DNA of 64,000 bases from Isoetes taiwanensis (lineage: Eukaryota; Streptophyta; Lycopodiopsida; Isoetales; Isoetaceae): positions 766,809 through 830,808 of the forward strand of contig JAJEKV010000139.1 of assembly GCA_021234155.1 (NCBI GenBank). Reading direction: 5' to 3'. The position numbers were made by a program, and so were the translations under genes. The notes under the pieces were generated by a model. It saw only the letters and a program-made list of their open reading frames with translations. It made no database searches and was not told the origin of the DNA. This document shows, piece after piece, positions 34,440 through 47,062 of this stretch. How positions within the stretch are numbered: the stretch's first letter is position 1; each line of letters begins with the position of its first letter.

Positions 34440-37400
34440 GAGACAAGCTCCTGGCGACACGTGGTAAAAAAAGGGGGTTAGGGCGAGAAACCTTTGCTTC
34501 AAGCAAAGGCGAGGACCACTCAGGGGGAGGGCATGCTTCTTCCGGACTTTGAAGACCTTGCCGAGTCGCCCCCCCTGTTTAGTGCTCTCTGCTGCTGGCT
34601 GCGGAACCACATACGAAAGGTAGAGCTTGAATCCGTTTATTTTGAATTGGGTTTTGTTTTTGCTCTGTTTTTTGTTACGAGCTTGGTTAAAAACCGAGGT
34701 GCGAAAGCCCGATGGAAAGAATTGAGGTCTGCGCGATCAGCTCCGGCAAGTCCGACATCGTCGCATCATAGGCCAATTAGAAGGAAGCATGGCGTCTCGA
34801 TTCCATGGCTAAAGGGGCTTTTCTTTGGAACAGCAAGCACAAGCAACATTGCTTGCATTCCGGCGGTTTTAGGGCTACATGGAGGAGCAAAAGCAGGGTC
34901 CAGGCAATGGATTTGGGTACCAAAATTGTTCAAACTGCATTCTGAGGCATTTTGGGCGGGCCAATTTAATCACGGAGCTGATAGCCTCGGATGCTTGCAT
35001 TTAGGTGAAGCAAAACTATTTCAGAACTGTTCTTCTAGCGGGAAGCACTAGGCGGTGCATGTATTGTGGCTCCCGAGATTTCTTAGCCCCCAGAACTTGG
35101 AATTGATTCCTGCGCAATTTTTGCAAAGATTCTTGCAGCTTCCTCACCCAAAATTGGTGCGATACACCCTGATCAATCTATTATCCAAGCTCGATCACAT
35201 TCCAAGGGCTCAAACAACAAGCAACCTGCGGGGGATTTTTCGCAAAACCCGGTGATGCGGCTATTGGCGATGGCGGGCATGCTTGACCTCGATTTAGCCC
35301 CTACGGTGCAAGGTATGTTACTCGGATATTGTTTGCGGATAATTCCTGTCACGGAGTAAGGCGAAAGGGATCCTCTGCTTGGCGTGGCATGACGAGTGAT
35401 GGCGTTATCACGGGAAAAAAAAATGGGGTTGTGAGGTATCTGCGAGAAAAATGCAATGGAATAATGAATCGCAATTCCGGCATGCAAGGCCGATCTGCGA
35501 AGGGCGCAACACGGATTGGGCAGCTATCACTTCATACAACAAATGGCACACTAAAAGATATGTCGATTTAGGCAGGTCAAGTAGAATCAGCCAAAGAGGA
35601 AGACAAAAGACGGAGTTTAGATGAAATATCGTAGCTTGGATTTTTTCGATTTTGGGATTAGGTTTAGCTTCAATATTGCTCCTTTTGCTTGCCATGTTTT
35701 GCTCTTGTAAGCCCGACCCTTCCCTCTTTAATCTGTAGAAAAATGCAATATTATAGTTGGGGAATAGTTCCTCTTAATCAATCTATGATCTTAGCCCAAA
35801 GAAGCAGCGACAAGTTCGGGAAATTACTACAATTCTTATCTTGCTTTCACTAAGTTGTATACTTTGTATTTCTATAATCCAAATGAGAAGCTTGCATTAG
35901 ATGTGGAATATGTTAGAATATCATCATATTACGATGGAGTTTTCACGAGCAAAGCCGAAAGGCAAGGGGGGTTTCTCCCAGAAGGATAAGGTCAATTTCA
36001 CTATACTTATGGAGCAAAATAATCACCTTTGAAAAAAGGCTTGGGCATATACTATGATATATGATTTGGCAAGGCTGAAGGTTGACACAATGACGGATAT
36101 TCACCTTAGAGGTAGATTCAGAGTGATGGGGAGGCCGGTGTTTTGGATGAGGACTAGATCTGATTTAGGGCTGGTGGTGGTATTACATTTGATCAAAGTT
36201 GTGCACAGGCAAATTTGGTTAATTTATTATATATAAATCATTGGTTGTTTGTCATATTCTTTTTTTTTTCTTCTTGAGAGCCGCTAATGCTGATCAGCTC
36301 TTCTGGACAAGGGTCTAATGGACAAAGAGCAGATTGAACTTGAAGAGATGATGAGATCTAGCTTGGTTCAATAGATTTTAACTCTTTATCCTCAAAACAA
36401 GGTTGATGAACGTTTCTACTTAGGAAGTTGGAGCCGTGGAAGATGTTTGCCCAAGCTAAAACACCGAGGTAGCTCCCTGTGTTGTATTATGTCATCATGA
36501 ATGTTTTTCAACGGAAATGATGAATACCTACATATTAATTCCTTTTCTTCTGATGAAGTGTAATTTGGAATAGTACTAGGTAATTGTGGGAAGAGGCTTT
36601 ATCCTTCGAAAAAGTCTGGAGATTTGGCATCATGCGTGGCTTTTTCCTTTAAAAGTGGAGGCATCCATGCCATATATGGTATTACTCGTGTGGCTTTGGC
36701 AGCGCCACCGAGATTTTTCCAGAGATTTTTCCATTTTGTACAGAGATAGACGAATAATAAACTCTTTGCGAACGTAATGATTTTGTTACTAACTAAAGTT
36801 AACGTTGTTGTGTAGCTATCTTCTATCTATACCGCCACTTTCTTTATGTATATTGACATATGCTCATATATCTTTTCGACTTTGGCAATATGCACTGTAA
36901 CTAAGCAATGCATGAGATTTGCCATCCTAAGTTCTTAAAAGTTCTACACCAAAAATTTTGTGCTGACCATCTATTATACATTTCAACTTTCAAGGATGTT
37001 TCCAAGCATATCTACCATAGGGGATCATGACTCTACATGTAGGGCTCGTGTTGCAATTGATTTTCATAATTTATTTGGTGGTAGTAAAACTCTGCTGCTT
37101 ACCTAGATTTTTAGCTCATGATTTGTACCATTCACAATTTTCATTGTTTCATTTCTCAACTTGACGTAGCATAAACCAATCACAATCCGTCTTCATGGGC
37201 AAACAACCACCAAAAAAAGAGAGGAAGAAGAGATCATAAATCAAGTATTATAAATCAAGCATTTGTTGAGCAACTAAATGAATTTGGTGCAAGATAAATG
37301 GTTTAAAAATTGTAGATGTTGTTCCTAGTGTTTGCATGGAACATTATATGCTCAACAAGTGAAGGAATCGCTAAAAAAGGGAAATGGCTTAAAATATAGC

Positions 37401-37600
37401 AATTTCAAATTTTTGTCTAACTACACTCTAACTACTAGTCATATGCATTTGACAATAAATTTAATTTATTTTTGAAGAAAGAAACCAACAATATTTTCCC
37501 ATATAGAAATAGCTTTCCATAATGCATGTTCTAGCGTGTTCTAGCGTGTATAGACGAGTTGGGGAAGAGAAAACGTATCGGCCGCCGCGATAAGTTTCTT
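34440..37600. other. 3.2-kb segment separating the two halves of the hAT transposase
   Basis: The start (34440-35580) is less AT-rich and contains a 185-residue plus-strand frame (34494-35048) plus shorter overlapping frames (35055-35255, 35329-35571). None has a family I recognise; GATGCGGC/ATGGCGGGC-type words hint at former coding DNA. 35.6-37.6 kb is AT-rich without a clear gene. It may be a later insertion or a worn long intron. No flanking duplication was identified. Confidence 0.35.
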
Positions 37601-37648
37601 GTAATAATAAGGCATGTGCAAGCTTCGTGTTTCATATGAGTAGGGCCA

Positions 37649-39261
37649 TTGAATTTGAGATATTGCCCATGGTTTAAAATAATGGTTGATGAATCGACCG
37701 ACATAAGTGTGACAAAGAATATGATCCTTTATGCCACTTTCATGGAAGGAGGGTGCGTGTGTACTTGCTATCTAGGCATTGTTGTTGTGAAAGATAGTGA
37801 TGCAAAATTAATTATCGAGCGCATATTGGAAATATTGGAAGAATGGGACTTGGACGTGAAGAAAATGATGAGATTTGGGAGTGATGGTGCATCCGTCATG
37901 GTGGGCACAAATACGGGAGTTGCAACGCGATTGAAAGCGCTTAATCCGTATATGACTACCCTTATTGTTGTGCATATCGAACAAATTTATGTGCGCAAGA
38001 GGTTTGTAAGAAGCCCACAATAAAGACCACATGCAAGTTTATTGATAAGATTATGAATCAAGTGACCAGCTTCTTTTATAGGAGTACCATTCGCCAAGGT
38101 GTTTTTGAAAAAATGCAAGAGGCATTGGATTGCTCTTACTTGCGTGTCTTAGGTATTATGAAGATACGTTGGTTGAGTAGACGTGGCGCCATTGCAAGAC
38201 TTTGCGATATTTATGAAGCATTGATGGAGACCTTACGAGTTCAAATTGATGGTAAGACAATTTACTTGAGCATGAAAAGTTTTAAAATCGTTTACGTTCT
38301 TCATTTTCTTGGTGATATTCTTAAGATCACAAGTGACTTGAGTTGTGAATTTCAAAAAGAGTATGTTGACATTACCACGATAGCAAGTTTATGTAGAGGC
38401 AAAGTTATGGAAATTGAGGAAGACTTTTTACATGCGGGAATAGATTTGAATGGCTTTCAAAGAGATAGTAAGAATTATCCCATCATCCCGAATTATGGTA
38501 CTGAAAAGGGGTACCTTGCTACCTTAAGGTCGTCCGTAAAGGGGAATATGTATAGGAGCATTAAACTGGATAGAAGCATTGATGGAGAAGATCTTGATGC
38601 CGCTATTTTATTCCAAAAGGCATTTGCTAATGCCTTGATTGGTTGCTTGAGAGACTCCAAGATCAAGTAACTCTATCGTCTATGAAGGTATTGTCTCCAT
38701 GTAACGTGCCCATTGGGGGACCACGTAAAAGTATAGGGTTGGAGGAGAGAAAGGCACTTGGTGAGTCCTTATGGGAATGGAAAAAAGGTGAATTCAAAAG
38801 AATTTGCTCCCGTTGTTGATAAAGCTTCCTGGATCATTGAGTTTGGGATTTATAAAAGGCAAGCTACTATGGAATGGCTTGGTAGAGGCTTCTTGGACAT
38901 ATGGGGTATGATCCGTTGCAATGAGACTTGGAAACCAAAGTTTCCCGAGCTACTAAAAATTGCAGAAATTGGCCTTATGCAATGTTTAAGTACGACTATT
39001 TGCGAAAGAGGTTTTAGTCGCATGAAATGCATCAAAAACAAGTTTAGAAATAGGCTACAAAGAGATGGCCTTGATGCATTGCGTCGAATCTCATTAGAGG
39101 GCCCCAAGTTAGGGGACTTTGACTTTGGTGAAAGTATTAACTTGTGGCAGAATAGCGTGCAATATCGACAAATCTTTACGGGATGCCCACTTGAGAAGCA
39201 CGAGAGGAGATTTCAAGAAGACAACATGCTTATTGAAAGGGTAGGTGAAGACTTATCGTGA
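37649..39261 (+). pseudogene. hAT-family transposase core and dimerisation domain (ZMYM6-like)
   Basis: Three plus-strand open segments in order. 37649-38023 has MVDESTDISVTKNMILYATF and RFGSDGASVMVGTNTGVATR, with the first two catalytic Asp regions. 38053-38670 has MKIRWLSRRGAIARLCDIYE, the conserved RWLSR block, then the helical insertion. 38758-39261 has IAEIGLMQCLSTTICERGFS and KNKFRNRLQRDGLDALRRIS, the C-terminal hAT dimerisation region. Expected VHCVAHRLNLA reads VVHIEQIYVRKRF. Frame breaks at about 38025 and 38670 show it is dead. Cut-and-paste transposition was its former role. The N-terminus is probably the piece at 33.93 kb. Terminal inverted repeats were not found by eye. Confidence 0.88.
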
Positions 39262-40391
39262 ACTTGTTATGATGAGATAAACTTCTTTTTTAACTTGACA
39301 TTGTGATTTTGCTTAAGTTCTTATTCTATTAACTCTAAAACATTATGATATGATACGCGGATTTTATCTATGTTGCTAGATTATGAAGGCACACTTTTTT
39401 TGAACTTCATATCCTGATTTTGTGTAAGTTCGATAGCGTTATAATGCGATATGATATTTAGAGTCTACTTCTGTTATTATTTATATATGGCAAATCCTCA
39501 ATGTAGCATTTCGATTTAGTTTTGATGTGATATTGTAGTTATTTGAGTACTTGGTGAATAGTGGCAATGAATTAATTGTAGTATATTTTAAATTTTTTAT
39601 TTTTTGTCTTCAGAAAATGGGATCCAGTTATGCATTTTGTTTGCAGGAACAATCCGATTCAAAATTATAATTTCCAATTGAATGAAAAAACTACAAAAAA
39701 TTTTCCGATAGAAGGAAAAAGGTTCCTTTTCCCCAAAGCTGAGTCTAACCCAAATCGGGAGTAAGATAAAAACCATCGAATTTTGCATAAATATTATAAG
39801 GGTACGTTTATAGATTCCCTCAGAATAAATGTACCCAATAACTTGTAACCAATGGTTGTTATCGTTCTCTAGCGAGACACATTCTCCCGGATTTTGTCCA
39901 GGAACAATCATAGAAGCCTTGTATGCAGAAAAAGATTTTTATTTGCATGTCATATTAATAGACCTGCATTAACAAAATCTGCAGATTTTTTTTCTTAGCA
40001 ATGTGTTGAGATAATCAGCAAACCGTGGCCACAGAATGGAGCGTGTGCCAGCCACACTCTTATCCATTGATTAGATGGCCAACCACATAATGGGGCCTCA
40101 CATTCATTACAACACGTTTAATTCAGTGTCAATATTTGACTTTAACGTGAAACTGAATGGGCTTTTAACAGAACACGTTACCAAATACTTGTATTATGCC
40201 ATCAAGCAAAGTCTACAAACTTGTGCCTACTCTGTCAGCCAGCCACAAATCTCTTCATCAGAAACTTTACAAGATGAGATTATAGGGACAAAAAACGGCA
40301 CCATGACCATAACAGAGTCCATTATACAAGATAGATAGAGCTTCATTCAGATCTTCCATATTCTCCAAGCTTTCTTTTGCTATTTTTATGT
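39262..40391. other. AT-rich spacer and ferritin 3' flank
   Basis: No gene recognised between the hAT remnant and the ferritin stop. The last part (about 40391 down to 40100) should hold the ferritin 3' untranslated region on the minus strand; no canonical AATAAA was obvious close to the stop. Confidence 0.45.
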
Positions 40392-41909
40392 TTAGTCATC
40401 CTCACCTCGCAGCATCCGATCAAAATGATACACACCTGACAAAAAGCAGAAACAAATCAGTTTCGCTTGAATCAATCCAAACCCTGTAACTAAACACCAA
40501 ACCAATGATTTATATAGGAAATACTTACCATGGCCTTTTCCAACTCTCCTCAATTGGCTCACATATTCTGACACTTTCTTGATATCCTCTACCTGTGGTA
40601 CATAAGCTATCTCCATGTCAACACATGTTTCTTCACATACAATTAACTTCGATAATTTAAGACTCGTACTATGTTTAGTACCACGGATACACATGCTTCT
40701 TTACATAACATTAAATACTACAAACTTGCCTGCTCCTTTAAGAACTCTGACTCCACAAAGTCTTGAAGTTGTGCGTCACCATTATCTGCTGCAACCTAAA
40801 ACATTATAACAAAACCACCTTAGAGTTTTGTTTCTTTTTACAGGAGTCCAAAATTTCAGAACAAGGTTAGAAAAGACTTGAACCAAGTAGAAATTTTCTG
40901 AGATTACAGAGGCACTACTTTAAACCAATATGAAAATAACTATTACCTTATGCAGTTGTAGGAGCTTCTCATTTGTCAACTTCTCCAAAGCAAGGGCAAG
41001 CTCCATGGCTATTTGCAAGGCATATAAGCAAAATGAGAAACGAAGTGCGAAACTATTATACTCTAGTATAGTATAATACTTACCATACAAAGCATCTCCC
41101 TTTTCTTCATGGTCGAACTCAGAGACAGATGGCGCAATAATAGTATGCAACTTCACCTTACCACCACGGATGTTCTGACCAAGCAGGCCAAACATATCAG
41201 CATATAGAAAATGGTTAATCTGGTAAGAATGAAAAAAATATAACAGAGAACTATTTTACCTGGTATTTCATAAACTTCTCAGCGTGCTCCCTTTCTTCTT
41301 CACTTGCCTCCTTGAAGTACCTAAAAGATAGAATCATTCCAAACTCAGAACAAAATCTTGGAAAACACAGCAGATCTGAGAACAGCTTACAATAAAAATG
41401 TGTTACAAACTTACTTGGCGAATCCAGGCAGCCCAACATTGTCACGGTCGAAGTAAGCATACATAGCATGATAGATGTAGGAAACATTGTACTCAACGCT
41501 GCCAAAACGAGAAAATAGATTAAAAGTGAACATAAATGGAAAAAGATCTAAAAACAAGTAGATCTTTGCACACATACTTAATTTGATCATTCACCGCCGC
41601 CTCAGATGATGCAGAATAACGCTGCCTTGCAAGAGATTGAGAGCAAGTAGAAGGGACCTGGGTAAGCTGTTCTTTCACCTCTTCAAAGGGCTGGAATATA
41701 ACTCCAGTTAGAGTGCTGGCTTCCAGTTCAGAAGACTGGGCGGCTTTTACTCTCACAAGGCGCTGAGGAGCTGAAAGCTTGCAACCCTCGCCAGAAATTG
41801 AGAGCCCAAATTTAACTCTGTCGAAACTGCTGCTTTTGCCCAAAGAATCGATTCCCAGAACAGAACCAAAAGCAGAAGCAACGGAAGAAGGGGCCTGAAT
41901 GGTCATCAT
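40392..41909 (-). CDS. FER: Ferritin, plastid type, complete eight-exon gene
   Basis: Minus-strand exons 41909-41578, 41498-41415, 41320-41260, 41174-41084, 41008-40947, 40795-40730, 40592-40529 and 40435-40392 join in frame into 267 residues. Residues 1 to about 60 form a Ser/Lys-rich plastid transit peptide. About 62-85 is the plant-specific extension peptide ([15 protein letters not shown]). The four-helix core follows. Ferroxidase-type residues are present: Glu and Tyr in [16 protein letters not shown], Glu/His in [11 protein letters not shown], Glu in [14 protein letters not shown] and Gln in VESEFLKEQ. It ends [18 protein letters not shown]. The 24-mer oxidises Fe(II) and stores iron in plastids. 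Start: two adjacent ATG codons at 41909 and 41906; upstream in-frame sequence has only GTG at 41936. Seven small introns (75-151 bases) match the plant ferritin pattern; intron 6 is GC-AG. No defects seen. Confidence 0.96.
40593..40729 (-). other. GC-AG intron 6 of the ferritin gene
   Basis: On the minus strand the exon ends GAGCAG and the intron begins GCAAGT; the acceptor is TACCACAG before GTAGAGGAT. Only the GC donor preserves the conserved reading EQ|VEDIKK. The nearby GT (AAGTTTG) would shift the frame. AG|GCAAGT is the known strong context of GC-AG introns. Confidence 0.9.
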
Positions 41910-42330
41910 TTTGCTCAATGAGAGGATATGTGACACGGAGAGCGGGATATGAAGGACCCAAGGCCGGATTCGAGGAGCTGAGAATAAAAAAACTCTGCGG
42001 CAAGCTCTACAGGAGCAAGAGCGAAGGATTTGAGATATGGGAGTAAGCTTCCGGGTCCAAATAGGCTAGAGCACTACTATTCCGATAAGAAGCTTCTGAT
42101 ATGCCTTCTATCTATGAATTTTGTGGCTATAGACCTGTGCAAGGCACAAGCCCTCCGCCAATAGGAGCAGAACAGAAGGCCTGTACATCTGGGCGTGGGC
42201 GGCACGCGCTCCTGGGTCCCACGCACGACGGACGGCTGGGATGCTTTTCCGTATTCCTGTTTCATGCATGATAGCGCCAGCGGTGCGGTGCCTAAAAGCA
42301 CGGATTTTCTCTACGTGGCAGAATCTGGAC
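41910..42330 (-). promoter_or_regulatory. FER: Ferritin 5' leader and putative promoter
   Basis: Upstream DNA is GC-richer than its surroundings and about 140-180 bases of leader are plausible. A weak CTATAG word occurs near 42128-42133 on the minus strand. A GCCACGTA (ACGTGGC on +, near 42313) resembles the G-box/ABRE type, which in seed-plant ferritin genes is linked to ABA or stress response. I did not find a clear iron-dependent regulatory sequence. All assignments are by inspection only. Confidence 0.3.
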
Positions 42331-42339
42331 CGCTCGATC

Positions 42340-43630
42340 TAACATCCCATTATTAAGTATCATGAACAATATATTAAGGTGTTTAAAATCATGGTTGGTG
42401 ACCTTTTCTAAGACAAGTTGGAAAAAACCTTGACCTTTGGAGCCACCAAGAGATATTTTTGCAAATGCTTATTCCATAGATCTTCACTGTTGAGATATTC
42501 CATATAAGTGATGCACTTTCTTCCCCTTGCCCTATCTTACTGGCATGTCGCTCGAAGCTGTCAGGTATTATCCTATCCTGCCTACACTTTAACATGGCTC
42601 TCAGTACATGTTGGAGTATGTTCACATGGATGGCTTAAACAATTGCACATCTCCTTTCCTCTTGACTTGAAAGACTTGAACCTAGGGTTCTTGCAATTGG
42701 TGCCAAACATCATGATATCATCACATAAAACTATTGAGATCTTTCTAGGACAATACAAAAGAAACAAAACTTTATACATTTCTTTGGACAATATTATCTC
42801 CTTGCATGTTCTTCCTCCTCTTCCACGTTTCTTCCTTATCGGTCTCTTCATCCATCATTGATGGAACATTCGAAGGCATATTCCATGGCGCCATACTAAC
42901 AAAGGAGTAAACACATTTATAAGGTGATTTAAATTTATACACGAGAAACCTCTTTTATACTCACATTTATGAAATTCGGAATAGAAAAGGCAAGGTTAAA
43001 TCACCATACAACGCCATCTCAATATTAGTGTGTGTGTGAAATTTGGAATAATACCACAATTTCTTGCATATGGAATAAGCTATAATAGGTGAGATCTATC
43101 CATAATCTAATATCTACATGTAAAAGAAATTTGGAAATGTGCAGTGTTATCTTCCCCCAATAATAAACTTAGTCCTTTGGCAAGTACTACGCCAGGTTCT
43201 TCGAGTAAATAGTTGTCTTTAAGTGGGACGACCATGTGAGTCCAACTATCTCCAATGTGTAAAGATGAGAATGAATCTATAGACCATTGCCTAGTGGAAC
43301 ATGTGGGGTTGCAAGCAAAACGGGCCTGGAGTCATATTAGTTTTGATTACTTCTTAAGGGCCAAGTGAATTGTTGTTGGGAATACTTCCAATGGAATGGA
43401 ATAACCTGAAGAAGAAAGCCTTTCACATGGCTAGAGCCTAGACAATTTGGTCAATCTAAATGAGGAAAAACACTTGGTCTTTAGTGAGGATTATGACGAA
43501 TAGATCTCCCCTGAACAACTATTCAATGTGGTAATCAGAAGACTATAAAGTTTTAGACTAAAATTCGAGAGCGAAAAAGCGACAAAGGCAGATATAAGCC
43601 TCTTAAGTAAATTCGCACTAGGGTTAAATT
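42340..43630. other. Intergenic DNA, no gene seen
   Basis: AT-rich sequence with short overlapping frames on both strands (for example 42508-42861 on + and 42851-42582 on -) and no family signature. Confidence 0.45.
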
Positions 43631-43636
43631 GAATTG

Positions 43637-44090
43637 GACGAATTTTTGTCGTCCACAAAGAGTAATAGGTTTATGGGACCTAATCAAAGCGCATAGCAAA
43701 TGTGTTGCTGGCAAGATTTAAAAAACCCCTGCCTCGAAGGGTTTCTGAGGGAAAAACCTTGACAGTAATAAGCATGTTGATAAACTATACAATGATACAT
43801 TATGATACATTCCAAGGTAGTATCGGAGGACAGTGCGCATATCCGTCATCTCTTGAAGATATGATCCCCGTAACCCCTTCGAAGACGTGCCAACATCACA
43901 TGGAGCGGCTAGAACGGTAAAAACCAACTTCGGTCATGCGGGATATGGTCAAATGTCGGATAGTTCTGGAGAGTGTGACATTCATCCTGAATGACTCCCA
44001 GTTGGCAACACTGACAAAGCCTCTCCCCATGCGCCTCTTAAATCCATCTATATAACAAAAGTTCATAGATTGTCTTTTTGGCACAATTTG
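43637..44090 (-). mobile_element. 5'-truncated LINE fragment, same family as 4.5-7.1 kb
   Basis: The plus-strand sequence TTTTTGTCGTCCACAAAGAG through CGAAGGGTTTCTGAGGGAAAAACCTT parallels 4536-4655 (TTTTTATCGTCCACGGAGAC; CGAAGGGTTTTCGAGGGAAAAACCTT), as do the following ~110 bases. Further upstream on its own strand (44090-43900) one frame reads LCQCCQLGVIQDECHTLQNY, a C-x2-C...H...C zinc motif typical of LINE ORF2 C-termini, a portion missing or unrecognisable in the first copy. Confidence 0.8.
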
Positions 44091-45040
44091 AGAAAATAAA
44101 GCCCTTTAATTATTTTCCCCACTTTCGGTTAAAATGTCAAATTTATATGATATGAAATTCTTGTGTTGGCAATTTTTTCTTGGTTGGTAGCTAAAGTGCA
44201 ACTATTTAACTTCAAATTCTAGGCATTCATTAGTACATCAATGACAACTGAAATTTGCTTCTATTGCAAAACGATAAGAAAGATGTTCAAAGTATAATTT
44301 ATAATGAACAAACAATATAATTTGAAGGAAGGCACATATTTGAGTTGGGGTCAAATGCATCCATATGGCTAACTTGGTGCACGGAGTTCTTTATAGTCAC
44401 TATTAATGCTCATTACATAACATTCTTCATCATGTTTAATCCAAACAACATATAGATTCAAATTCAATATCCATCAAAGCATGATTGAGATAGCTAATGG
44501 CAATACTCAAATGAAAGAGGTCCACTGAATAGATTTGGCATGGCTATTTCCATTGATCATGGTGCACCTAATCAACCGAGGCGATTTAGCGCCATGTTGG
44601 AAAGTGCAATGTCAATACTACGCCTGCTTCTCTGCTTGAGGCGGCATGACCTTGAGCCAATTCCAAAGCTATGAGAAAGAAAGGAGACTTCTTTGGTCGA
44701 GAAGAAGCCTTGAAGCTCGCCGAAATTGAAATGGTGTTTGTGTCGCAACCCAAGCTTGTCTCTAATGCTCGAACTCTGCCCCATTCTTTAGCGAGAGACT
44801 TAACAGCAGAAAGAGCTGCAACTAAACCAGCCATGCCTATTCTAGAGGAAAATGCTTGGGATCAAGCATCTTGTGGCAGTTTGAAACTCCATATTCTCCA
44901 AGAACATGACATTAAACTTACAATAAGTTACGTTTGGTCTACAACAACTAGCCACATTGAGGGAGAAAAGTTGAGGATGGTGATGGGAGATAGAACCATC
45001 CAACAAGTTATACCCTCTGGAAATTGAGAGATCATGGCGG
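44091..45040. other. Unassigned region before L1-type LINE
   Basis: A plus-strand frame of 118 residues (44671-45027) and a minus-strand frame of 82 (44834-44586) overlap. Neither shows a family signature. I cannot tell coding from chance. Confidence 0.35.
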
Positions 45041-47062
45041 CATGAGCATTGAAATACCCTCTATCATGATGAGCATGAGCCATCCCAAATCTTTCTTGTT
45101 GGTGGGGGATCAGGCGGGGGTTGTCCATTGGCTCCCTTGCTCTTCACTATTCTTTGCGAAAGTGTTGTCTCAAGTCTTTGAGGTTGCAGCTTCGAGAAGG
45201 TTTCATCCGGGGTCTACCCAACGTGTGTAATTAGGATGTTGATGACACTTTCCTTTTTCTTATGGCCAATGATGAAAACCTACATAATCCTAAAATTTTG
45301 CTCCTAGATACTTTCTCCTTGGCCTTGGGGTTCTTGTAGGTTGGAGAAAGTGCAACGCTCTATGAACAACTTGGTTAGTGATATTCCCTCTTGTATTCTT
45401 GGCTACCCCTAGGCGGTTGCTTCCTCATGGTCAACCCACAAAGCTTACGGGCATTCTGTGGGGGGGTGCATGTTTTACGCATCATGTGCTTGGGATGAGA
45501 TCATTAAAGGTCTTGCAAAACATCTATTCTACGGTGGAAGGTGGCTAAGTTATCTACACTTTGTAGGATCCGCAGTTGCAAGATCCGTCCTTAGCAACAC
45601 CCATGTCTATATGGCATCTGTCTTACTGGCTCCTCAATATAAGATGAATGAGATTGTGTATATTGTCAGGAATTTTATCTGGGGTGGTACATCAGAAGGT
45701 GCTATTGTTAAGGTATCCTGGGCTAAGTGCATCAAGCCTAAGGCAGCTGGTGGCCTTGGAATGTTGGACTTACGTCTTCAAAGTCAGGTCATGATCTCAA
45801 AGTTCATTTGGAGGCTCCTTCTTGGTAAAGATGACTCTCCTGGCTTAAAGGTTGATCTTGGCGATTACTTACGCGGTGTTTTCCCTTTCACAAGACATCT
45901 ATCAAGCCTAATCTCTCATGGGCCTTGTTGTTGTACATTTGCATCCATATCCAAATGCTTCCCCATTCCTTAAAGGTGCGCTTGCTTCACGGGATGCAGT
46001 TAGATCTTTATTCCATGTTAATCTTCAAGCTTGTGCTTCATTGTCAATGTCATGCTGGTGGCTACCCTTGCAAGGTACGCATGATCAGCAGCCTTTATGT
46101 GCACTTGTACATCTCAAGACCCAATGGCATTGGCGACTAGGCTGGGGTTTTAATGATTGTAGCTTGGTATAATTACGATCATCTTTTATCATGGGAGGCT
46201 TTTCGGGCCGGAGATTTACATTATCTGAGATGGGATCGGCAAATCTGGGCTAGAGTGGCTGATTTTTTTCCATCCATTGTCACGGCAACCACAGGTGATG
46301 TGCCTATTTGGATATGTGATGCCGTGGGTTAAGCCCGGAAAATTTTGTTTCTTCCGTATTAAAAGGCTGCTTTTGGATTTTGAGCCTCTCTTCCTATTCC
46401 AGCACTGGCATCTTCAGGTTCCTCAACCACAGTGAAAAAGTGTTTGGATGTGGACATGGGATAAATTGCTCCACCCTAAAGTGTCAGCACCGCGATGGCA
46501 AATTCTCTATAGATGTGTTCGAGTGAATGTCTTGGTTCACAAGTTGAACCCTTCGTTGCCCTCTCATTGTGGCCAATATGTTGAAACTATTGAACCTTTG
46601 CTTCTTCTTGTCGCGATCATCTCGGCTTGCTTGGCGTGGTTGTTCACTTTTTTCGATGTGTCTCTCACTAGCGGGGAGGTCCTACTTGCACTTTATCCCC
46701 ATGTTTGGTCGAACTTGCATAAGCGGTGGCATTTCATCTTGCTTCTAGTTGGATTTTGTGGCCTATCTGGCAGAGGTGACGTTTGTGTATTTTCCAAGGT
46801 GCACACATCTCTGATCAACGGCTTCTTCATTGTCCTCGTGAAAGATCACTAAAGCTTATCGTTGCTCATCTCTAGGCGATGACAAAAAGAGATAATTTGG
46901 CCGGGCGTATTTATGGTGTTCTTCTTATGCATAGGCGGGTGCTTGTGCTTAGTTGGGTCGATCTATCCACTAGGGTTTTATTCATGTAATGCGTGCATTG
47001 TATATTTAGCCTTTGTTCTTGTCAATAAAAGAGTCTCACATCCTTCAAAAAAAAACACTCCA
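45040..47062 (+). mobile_element. L1-type LINE copy, 5'-truncated, second member of the 28.9-kb family
   Basis: Plus-strand ORF2 remnants: LYHDEHEPSQIFLVGG then GGCPLAPLLFTILCE (about 45056-45165). A post-RT segment at 45458-45973 has AVARSVLSNTHVYMASVLLA and IVRNFIWGGTSEGAIVKVSW, closely matching the other copy's VVAKSVLGSTHVYMALFML and IVRNFIWGGTDKS. A zf-RVT tail at 46448-46852 has WTWDKLLHPKV. A TCAATAAAAGAG signal at about 47021 and an A-run at about 47047-47056 end it. Many frameshifts. No clear target duplication, so it is older than the 28.9-kb copy. Confidence 0.88.

Noticed and set aside
34494-35048. 185-residue ORF as a genuine host gene
   Set aside because: No recognisable domain, no conserved splice pattern and overlapping frames in all phases; kept only as part of the unexplained hAT gap.
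41910-41936. Ferritin start at 41936
   Set aside because: That codon is GTG on the minus strand; the first ATG codons in frame are at 41909 and 41906.
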